Positions 56,346 to 64,000 of a stretch of DNA of 64,000 nt are shown piece after piece (the stretch's first letter is position 1; each line of letters starts with the position of its first letter). Source of the stretch: Papiliotrema nemorosa (lineage: Eukaryota > Basidiomycota > Tremellomycetes > Tremellales > Rhynchogastremaceae); the NCBI GenBank assembly GCA_032158125.1, contig JASKOT010000008.1, forward strand, positions 1-64,000, written 5' to 3'. The position numbers and the translations under genes were made by a program. The notes under the pieces were generated by a model that did no database searches, was not told the origin of the DNA, and saw only the letters and a program-made list of their open reading frames with translations.

Positions 56346-56738
56346 ATGTCGATGTTGCAGCTCGGAGATGGGGTTCGCAACAAGGTAAGACACTACTCTT
56401 GGGTCTCCATGCCGCTCATTTAACAGCCAAAGGCAGTCCACCTTGCATCACCTGCAAACGATTTCACCTACTTTGAATCGTACGTCTGAGTAGAGCCGGG
56501 AATGGGGAGCTTTCTGACATCTAGCTCTCCGACATTTTCAGCAAGGATGTCCATCTTGCCGGAAGACAAGTACACAGGGCTCATCTTGGCACCCGCAGAT
56601 CCGGATCCAGGTCAATCGGGCTGGGCACGTGTCGGTGAGTGAGCAGACGGCGATGCAGCTGATTTTGTAGCAGGACTCTGTATAGGGTTCGGACTGTGCC
56701 AATGCCTCCCGTTTATGCGGCACAATACCCGTTACTAG
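56346..56738 (+). CDS. Small unknown protein, four short exons
   Basis: A tentative gene built from canonical introns (GTAAGA...CAG, GTACGT...TAG, GTGAGT...TAG). The joined frame gives about 89 residues: MSMLQLGDGVRNK, PKAVHLASPANDFTYFE, SSPTFSARMSILPEDKYTGL, ILAPADPDPGQSGWARV and a Cys-rich hydrophobic end GLCIGFGLCQCLPFMRHNTR. I recognise no family. An alternative start at 56290 (MFRMSLQLCRVGRLASS, presequence-like) runs through the same exons in another frame and stays open to a TAG just inside the last exon, so the frame is not settled. The three clean introns argue that something is transcribed here. Confidence 0.4.
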
Positions 56739-56888
56739 GTCTGGTTGTATGTATGATCATGTTGTATGCAGGGTTTGCGCATTATTGCATGCCAGGATGA
56801 AGGAAAAGCGAACACCATCCCATATCGCTGCGACTTTCCTCTGCGTTCTTTCCGCCCCACTCGCCCCCTTGCCCTAAGAACACGCCGC

Positions 56889-57947
56889 CTAGTGGGTCTC
56901 CTTTGGCGGGTTGTAGTACAATTTTCGGTTCTTGATACCGGCCCACTTGAACTTTTTAACGTAGACTGATGCCGAGAACAAGACGGAGAGAATGATGAGC
57001 GCCTGCATACCCATTTTTTTCCTCAGGTCATGCTCGGGCTCGGCGGTCCAGGAGAGGAAGTTCGTAACATCCTTGGCCATTTGAGAGGTTGTTGCCGGAG
57101 TTCCATCGTCGTACTCGACCAGACCGTCGTACAAGACTCGAGCCATGGCGATACCTCCACCTGGGAAGTAGGGGTTGTAGTTCATTCCCTCGGCAAGTTT
57201 GACACCTGCTGGTGGGTCGACGTATCCGGTCAACAGAGAGTAGATGTAGTCGGCACCTCCGTGTCGGGCTTTGACCATGAGGGAGAGATCTGGGGGGAGA
57301 CCACCGTTGTTTCCAGCTCGAGCGGCCTCATCGTTGGGGTAAGGAGCGGGCATGTAGTCGGCCAATTTACCACTGGGCGTCAGATATGGTCTATAAGGCT
57401 GACTTACGGTCTCTGGAACATTTCTCCCTCGTCGTTGGGACCATCGGTGTATTCAATCTCCTCGGCCATGGCTTTGACTTCATCTACAGTGTGCGAGACA
57501 CCGACCAAATTTCGCCATGCGATTCTATCCAGCGAGTGACAAGCTGAGCAAACTTCTCGGTACACTTGGTAACCTCGTCGAATGGATTGATGGTTGAATG
57601 TCTCGAATGGGCCCTTGTGCTCCCAAGGGTGGCTAGGGGGATGCAGACCTTCCTCTGCTGCAGTCATGGCACTGGCGGTGGGAAGGACATTGGGGAGACC
57701 GAATTGGTGAGCATACCAAGCGATCGAACCGACCGAGGCGAGGGTAGAGGTGACGACGGCGGTTTTGGAAGCGAGGAATGGGGTGGATTGGGATTGGGAT
57801 GAGAATCGGGCAGTCTGGATAGTTAGTTGAGATCTTGGGAGTGGTACAAGATCGGAAAAGTCGGACAAGTAGAGATCGGCGCACCTGAGGGAGCTGCTTC
57901 AGCGGGCTCGCTCTAGCCGCGAGACGGGCGAATGTTTGAGGGATCAT
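56889..57947 (-). CDS. CYT1: Cytochrome c1, heme protein of respiratory complex III
   Basis: Inner-membrane electron carrier from the Rieske protein to cytochrome c. Start [20 protein letters not shown], a mitochondrial presequence, then an intron and [20 protein letters not shown] with a hydrophobic sorting segment. Heme attachment CSACH in [20 protein letters not shown]; then [20 protein letters not shown] with the MPAPYPN axial-Met region; [36 protein letters not shown]; and the C-terminal anchor [20 protein letters not shown] ending YNPPKETH. Full length with two introns. Divergent from CFT1. Confidence 0.97.
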
Positions 57948-58289
57948 CGCCGGCGGAGGGTGAGGAGGGATGAGGGGAGGTGTAGAGGTTGAAGGTGGAA
58001 ACGTCGAAGTCGATGCGAAGACGACTGGCTGTGGCAGAGGAGGGGGAGGGGAGCGAATGAGAAGCAGCTCAAAACACGAGGGAATCCGCCACACGGAAGA
58101 TATCTCCGCGGAACTTGGGGGTCAGCCGGAAGATCCCGCTCGAGGGGGTGAGATAGGCGCGTCAAGCGGGGAGTCATTAGGCACAGGCTGGGATTCCAAT
58201 TAGGTGCAGATGTTGGCCACGCGCCTAGATGTCCGGCTATACGCTGAACTGGCAGAAAGTGGGCCCTTGCATTCCTACTGCGTACCACC
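57948..58289. promoter_or_regulatory. Divergent promoter region, CYT1 / CFT1
   Basis: 342 bp between divergent ATGs, A/G-rich on the + strand near CYT1 (pyrimidine-rich leader on the CYT1-sense strand). No exon recognised. Confidence 0.5.
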
Positions 58290-61200
58290 ATGCACGCACT
58301 GCTGTCGACCATCCTCCCCCCGTCGGCAGTGCACCATTCTCTTTTTCTACCGAACTTGACCCCCTCGACCATATATCCTTTGCCTCGACCGCATGGAGAT
58401 GTGCCAGAGATAAAAGTCACGGGCAACTTGATTGTCGCAGGAAGTGAGGATATCCGTGTATTTGAGATACGCGAGTCTACTGTACCTGTGTCGGGACCTG
58501 TTGAAAATGGTATCAATGGTGTCAATGGAGAAGCGGAGATCAAGCGTGGAGGGGAGGAGATTGACGGTATGGACGAGGATTTCTACGACACGGGTCATTC
58601 TGAAGTGAGATTTGAGTTACTCGTCATATTGCTATGCATTTGGTGTAAGCCTTGGCTGATTTCAGCGTGCCCCTGTACATTTTGAGACCCGGAGGAAGCT
58701 CCACCTCTTGACTCGACATCAATTGCACGGAATCGTCACCGGTCTGGCGGGTTTGAGGACAATTGAGAGTAGCGTGGATGGTTTGGACAGGCTGCTCGTT
58801 TCGTTCAAGGATGCCAAGGTGAGCCATTATCAAGCTCGGCTAATGATAGATGGCTATTTTGGAATGGGCGCGGGGGGACCTCGCTACAGTGTCGCTTCAC
58901 ACTTACGAGCGGTGCCAGCAGATGATGACGGGCGACTTGCAAGTGTACCAACCGAGGTTACGGACAGACCCATTGTCACGATTGGCCGTGCTCACCTTGC
59001 CCGAGGACTCGTTGGCTATATTGCCGCTACTGCAGGAGCAGTCTGACTTGGATCTACAGGACACCTTTGCGAGGTGAGCCAAGTCGAGGCGAGACTGACG
59101 ATAGGGATGTACCTTACTCTCCATCATTCGTTCTCTCGTTGCCCGACGTGGCGCCAAACTTGAAAAACTTGGTCGATCTCGTGTTTTTGACTGGATTCCA
59201 TTCTCCTACTGTCGCTCTGCTCTACTCGCCAGTGTTCACATGGGCGGGTCGGTACAAGACTGCTCGAGATACGTTTGTGCTGGAGATTCGGACATTGGAC
59301 TTGTCTTTGGGAGGATCGTACCCACTGCTCACCTCGGTCACTGGCTTACCCTCTGACAGTTTGTATATCGTGGCATGTCCCGCGGAACTGGGTGGTGTCG
59401 TCGTGGTCACGGAGACTGGGATTATCCACGTGGATCAGGCTGGTCGAGTGTTGGGCACCAGTGTCAACGGTTGGTGGTCTTTTGCGACTGCACTCGGGAC
59501 CGACGGGAAATCGGAGGGGAGAAAGTTGTCGCTCGAAGGGTCGAAAGCGATTTTTGTCGATTCGCGGGATATGTTGCTTATTTTGCAAAATGGACATGTC
59601 CACCAGGTCCGATTCGAGATGGAGGGACGATCCATCGGAGCGATCAAAGTCGACGAACAGTCGAGTTCTGTCCCACCTCCTTCATCATTGGTTGTCGCTG
59701 GGGATAAAGCGCTGTTTATCGGTTGTGTCGAGGGGGATTCGGTACTGGCAAAAGTGGAAATGGTTCGGGAGGTTGTTCAGGTGGAGAAGAAGGAGGAGAT
59801 GGAGGTGGATTGGGACGAGGATTTGTATGGTGATATCAACGCCACGTCGAATGGGCATGCCGCAGTGGCGACCGGACCAGCGGATGTGCGGTTGACCGAG
59901 TATGATACGTTGAGTGGGGTAGGGAAGATTATGGATATGGAATTTGGCATTGCTGTTTCCGACGAAGCGGTGAGTACACAGCCTGGAGTGGACTGAGACT
60001 AGGTGCGATCGTATCCCCAGTTGGTCACCATTGGAGGGGGTAGTAGGAGCTCGACGTTTAATGTTTTCAGGCGGGGGATTCCGATTACGAAGCGACGACG
60101 ATACAATGAGATTCAGAATGCCGACGCGGTGTGGTTCTTGCCGATACAGAGGAAAACTGGGCCCAAGTTGAAGGGTATCCCGGAAGCCGAGAGGTCGACC
60201 ATGTTGTTTAGCTCGGAAAAGGGTGCAACAAGGGTGAGTGAACGTGATGGTCGCGCTGATTCAGATTTTTGCCCTGACCGCGAGGGCGACTCCGGAACAG
60301 ATTGGAAGGATTGGGAATAAGACGCTGACGGTGGCGCCTTTTTTCGGGCGGTCGGCTGTGGTGCATGTATCGCCGTCAGAGGTGGCCTTGCTGGATTCAG
60401 GTGAGATAAAGGTTGAGTGAGGTTGACGGTAGATGGGAAAAAGCAGGCCACCATTTTGGTTACAGAGGGGCACGAGGGGATTGCGTCGGCAAGTGTTTCA
60501 GACCCTTACGTCTCAGTACGCCTATCGGACGGCGGTGTCAAATTGTTTGCAGGCGATCTGGCGAGTCGCACCGTTATAGAGGTGGAACATGATCTACCCA
60601 ACTCTCAGTCGGTCGAGGTGTTTACCGATACTTCGGGGATCTACCGAGCGTTTGAAGCGGCAAGACCAGAGGCGACGGCCAGGACGGCTGCGATTCGAGC
60701 GGGTCAGCAGGCCCGGGGTCAGCTTACCCAAGAGCAGATTCAAAGGTTACAGGATGAAAAGCCGGCCATCTCCACGGAACAAGACACTTTGGAGAGTGCC
60801 ATGGATCCGACAAGGGGAACCATGTGGTTGTCGGTGCTGACAACCACGGGCGAGCTGCAATTGCGCTCCTTGCCGGATTTGGGTGTCGTCTTGCAGTCGA
60901 GAGGGTTAATGGGGTCGGACCCGAGTTTTACAGATGATGCGGGAGAAGGTGTGGAACAGGACGAGGTCAGGCAAATGTTGTTTACGCCGATAGGGAGGGA
61001 GAATCCGAGGCCGCATCTTTTGGTGAGGACATGTGAGGTGTAGCTGATTCAAGGCATTGCACGCATCGGGACGTTTGAACATTTACGAAGCGCAACCGAG
61101 GTTTACGTTGGATGCCACGACCCAATCGAGGAGGTCCCTTGCGGTGCGATTTAGAAAGGTGTACACTTCTCTCCTACCCTCGACTGGGTCCAAGTTGCAG

Positions 61201-62757
61201 TATAGCATGATCCCGTTTGACAATATCGAAGGGCTTACGGGGGTGTTTATCACTGGTGACAAGCCGTTGTGGATCGTCTCGTCGGATGCGCACGTCGTCA
61301 AGGCGTATGGGCTTAAACAGGCAGCGTTTGCTTTTGGCAAGACGACCCATTTGGGCGGGACTGGCGAGTACTTTATTCGGATCGAGGATGGGTCGTTCAT
61401 CTGTTACTTGCCACCGGCGCTCAATACCGACTTCGCCATGCCCTGCGATAGATATACAATGGAGCGGGTGTATACGAACCTGGCGTTTGATCCGCCGTCG
61501 GGGCACTACGTCGGGGCGGCGGCGATCACAGTGCCATTTCAGGCGTACGACGAGGAGGGAGAGATCCAGCTTGGGCCCGAGGGTGAGACGCTGATCCCGC
61601 CGACAAACGAACGGTCGACATTGGAGTTGTTCTCACAAGGGAATGACCCGTGGCGAGTGATCGACGGTTATGATTTTGACCAAGGGGAGCAGGTCTTGAC
61701 TATGTCGAGTGTTACGCTCGAATCCCCGAGTACGCCGAATGGCGTGAGGGATTTCATCGCTGTGGGGACTGGGTTTGATTTAGCGGAGGACCGAGCGACG
61801 AGGGGGAATCTTTACGTGTTTGAAGTGTGCGAGACGGTCAAAGCGCCGGGGGAGCTGGGAGGGTGGAAGTTGAAGTTGAGGTACAAGGATCCAGCGAGGA
61901 ATCCTGTCAGTGCGGTGGCCAACATTGGGCCGTATCTCCTGAATTCGAACGGTCCAAAGGTGAGCTATCTCTTAGTCGGTGCTGAGGCAGATTTACGTGA
62001 AAGGGTTGGATAATGACGACCAATTAATGGGTCTTGCGTTTTTGGACGTTCAGATTTACGTCACGTCCATTCGGGTGTTCAAGAATTTCATCCTCATTTC
62101 GGATGTGTTGAGATCGGTCTGGCTGTGCTCGTTGCAGGAGAACCCGTACAAGATTACGGTCATTGGGAGGGATTTGCAACAAGTGTCGGTTATGACGGGC
62201 GACTTTTTGGCTCACGAGGGGTCGGTCACGTTTGTCACGACGGATAAGAGTGGGGTCATGCGGATGGTGGATTTCGACCCGGCACATCCGGATTCGCTGA
62301 ATGGGGAGAGGTTGGTGTTGAAGACAGAGTATGGATTGGGAGTGCCGACCACTCAGTCGAGGGTGATTGCGAGGAGGAGGACAGTCGAGGAGGACAGCGC
62401 TCCGCAGACGCAGATCATCTATGGTGGGTGCAGAGCGCGGCGTGGCTGACGACAGCTACAACGGATGGAGCTTTGACGACTCTGGTCTCGGTCAAAGAGG
62501 CGCGGTTCAAGCGCTTGCAACTAGTCTCGGAACAACTAGTCAGGAATGCTCAACATGTGGCGGGTCTGAATCCGAGGGCGTTTAGGACGGTAAGGAATGA
62601 GCTGGGTAGGCCTTTGGCAAAGGGGATACTGGATGGGAATCTGCTGGAACACTTTGCCTTGCAACCGTCGGGGAGGCAGAGGGAGATGATGAGGCAGATT
62701 GGAACCGACGAGGTGACTGTCGCCAGTGATTTGGTAGCGTTGAGTGGGTTCTGGTAA
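58290..62757 (+). CDS. CFT1: mRNA cleavage and polyadenylation factor CFT1 (CPSF160)
   Basis: Large beta-propeller scaffold of the cleavage/polyadenylation complex. Start MHALLSTILPPSAVHHSLFL, with GNLIVAGSEDIRVFEI as the first blade. Then HGIVTGLAGLRTIESSVDGL, LLVSFKDAKMAILEWARGDL (over an intron), VFLTGFHSPTVALLYSPVFT, WWSFATALGTDGKSEGRKLS, a charged insert with KKEEMEVDWDEDLYGDI, and ASVSDPYVSVRLSDGGVKLF. The C-terminal CPSF-A part has AAITVPFQAYDEEGEIQLGP, FIAVGTGFDLAEDRATRGNL, FLDVQIYVTSIRVFKNFILI, GRDLQQVSVMTGDFLAHEGS and a final AKGILDGNLLEHFALQPSGR, ending LVALSGFW. About ten short introns. ATG and terminus match the family. Confidence 0.96.
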
Positions 62758-63157
62758 TTGCTCTACTGTAGCCTGATAGCATACGTAACTTGGAGGCGAT
62801 CCCCGGGATTTGAATGACACTTACAGTACATTCGCCATCTCCACATTGAGGATCCTTCTTCCTCCTCATTCTTTCCCCTCTCTCCTTTTGTCATTGTCTC
62901 TCGAGACGTCTTTGTCTGAGTTCACCAGAGCTAATAACCTTCAAGCGACTGATGTGACTATCTGTCGAAGGTTGTACTTGTCTGCCCAAGATCTCCGACG
63001 ACTAACACCCAAAACTGCTTTAGTTCGGGAAGGCAGTCAAAACCTCGGCCAATGTGAGCTGACCTTTTCCCCTATCACTGAATCCCGTGTAGCCGCTTTT
63101 GATACTCTACAGAGCGTCTCAGCCTGCACTTTTCTCTACTGACATATCGCATCCGAG
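62758..63157. other. Intergenic, pyrimidine-rich
   Basis: 400 bp downstream of CFT1, T/C-rich at about 62850-62890, with no recognised exon. It would serve as promoter for the tentative gene at 63158. A short stem (GGCGATCC...) at 62793-62833 was checked for tRNA features and does not fit. Confidence 0.4.
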
Positions 63158-63692
63158 ATGTCCGCATCGATGTCGCAAGCGAATACGGTCACCCACCCAG
63201 GGACTGGAGAAACAGCCCTCTCGTGGAGAGCAATGTGGGAGACTAGAGATAAATCGGAACATCCATGGCTCAAAATATTAAAAGGGGAGAAAGCTGCCAA
63301 AGCAACAGACCGTGTCAAATTAATTACCAAGATTGGGATCAGGTACTCGACCAAATGTACCCGACGAGCATGGAGAAATTCGAGCTCAAGCTCTTCTTGC
63401 CAGACATCAATGCGCACCATTGAGATGCCACCACAACGACAGGGAAAACCGAAAGACGCGATCGGCCAAGGTGGTCGGCGAAGGCGGCGGCGACAGAGAC
63501 CAAGAAGAAGAACAAGAAGAAGAAGAAGAAGAAGAAGAAGGAGACCTCGAATCAAGCGAGAAGGAAGAGCCTGTCAGACCCGTCAAGAAGCAAAGGACAA
63601 ATGCCAAGACGAAAGCGTCAAAGTCGGGCAAAACCAAGCATTGCCGAGAAACGACAGGAAATTACTCATCCACGAGCGAGAGAGAATCCTAG
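63158..63692 (+). CDS. Tentative acidic low-complexity protein
   Basis: Exon 1 starts MSASMSQANTVTHPGTGETA and has LSWRAMWETRDKSEHPWLKI. A GTACTC...CAG intron (about 63342-63440) would join GIR to ENRKTRSAKVVGEGGGDRD. Then a GAA-repeat-encoded Glu tract follows, then SSEKEEPVRPVKKQRTNAKT, ending TSERES. An acidic tract followed by a Lys/Arg run suggests a nuclear or chromatin protein, but I recognise no family. The intron is longer than most here and its donor is weak, so the reading frame after it could be wrong; the other frames of the GAA repeat encode poly-Lys or poly-Arg. Confidence 0.3.
63504..63542. repeat. GAA/AAG trinucleotide microsatellite
   Basis: An imperfect (AAG)n tract of about 13 units, interrupted once by AAC. 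In the chosen frame it encodes Glu with one Gln. Confidence 0.85.
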
Positions 63693-64000
63693 ATCGTCGC
63701 GCGCTGAAAGGATACAGTATCTTCGGCAGCAAGAGACGGATGAGGTAGATTCAGCCAGGTGCGGTAACATTTCCCGACAGTGTCAAGTATGTCAATCCTC
63801 GTAAGACCGCGAGGCGTCTGTTGTACGTCTATTCTACGTGTGTTTCATACAAAATGCCCGGGCTCAGCGATACCAGCGGGTTTTCTCAGCCTATCGCTCT
63901 CCTCTGGGTGGGCTGAGCGCGACCCCAGCTGCCTGTTCGAGTTTTGCCTCATTGTTTCGGCAGAGGATCTCTTTGACAACGACGCATTTTCCCGGAGCGA
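63693..64000. other. Right-edge region
   Basis: About 308 bp to the window edge. No gene recognised; one could begin here and continue beyond the window. Confidence 0.35.

Noticed and set aside
62793..62835. A possible tRNA on the minus strand (ATTCAAATCCCGGGG resembles a B box)
   Set aside because: No matching A box at the right distance and no cloverleaf; the stem encloses only about 40 nt.

Overview
The window is nuclear DNA from a basidiomycete fungus, most likely a tremellomycete (the Cryptococcus/Kwoniella/Tremella side of the group). The evidence is gene content typical of a fungal core genome, very dense and very short introns (about 32-50 nt, with GTRNGT donors, CTRAY-like branch points and NAG acceptors), closely packed genes on both strands, and sequences resembling tremellomycete families: a Con7-type zinc finger, a CCxxM-ending G-gamma, a repeat-rich eRF3. 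I recognise no transposon, tRNA, rRNA or CRISPR array. Almost every gene is split, so long open frames often start or stop inside introns. The spans below run from start codon to stop codon on the genome, and several models were rebuilt by joining exons by eye.

Layout. 0.5-10 kb: GAPDH (-), a HAD sugar/glycerol phosphatase (+), a small membrane protein (+), the spindle-checkpoint kinase MPS1 (-) and the PP2A B55 subunit CDC55 (-). 10-20 kb: COX9/subunit VIIa, an unknown membrane protein, an LRR protein 46 bp behind PRP18, the UEV protein MMS2, an unknown protein, an NMN adenylyltransferase with a long N-terminal extension, MET8 (siroheme) divergent from PRO3 (proline), and a small CYSTM protein. 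20-31 kb: a G-protein gamma subunit, a membrane-anchored SDR, UAP1 (chitin/GPI precursor synthesis), a Con7-like transcription factor and pyruvate carboxylase. 31-45 kb: an unknown single-pass membrane protein, AP-3 sigma, CAF40 (CCR4-NOT), importin KAP123, cytochrome c heme lyase, the DASH subunit HSK3, an F-box protein and a cyclin K/T-like cyclin. 45-52 kb: a translation cluster ARC1 > < GRS1 < > SUP35. 52-64 kb: a secreted, strongly histidine-rich protein, a small unknown gene, cytochrome c1, CFT1/CPSF160, and a tentative acidic protein at the right edge.

Themes. Respiration recurs (COX9, heme lyase, CYT1), as do mitosis (MPS1, CDC55, HSK3) and mRNA/translation (PRP18, CAF40, CFT1, ARC1, GRS1, SUP35). 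Many pairs are divergent and share short promoters. Two of these, cyclin/ARC1 and GRS1/SUP35, hold a 13-15 nt poly(C) run close to the midpoint.

Most unusual items: (1) the secreted protein at 52.7-55.2 kb, about 19% His over some 380 residues, with repeated beta-strand-like motifs and Kex2-type KR sites; (2) the NMNAT locus, where one 35-nt intron appears to decide between a long fusion and a compact enzyme started 5 nt after a stop codon; (3) introns placed in functional motifs (a GC-AG intron splitting the HAD DxD motif, an intron splitting the G-gamma CaaX box); (4) eRF3 with QQGYP repeats and five ASLSIG repeats. All functional calls come from motif recognition by eye, with no database search.
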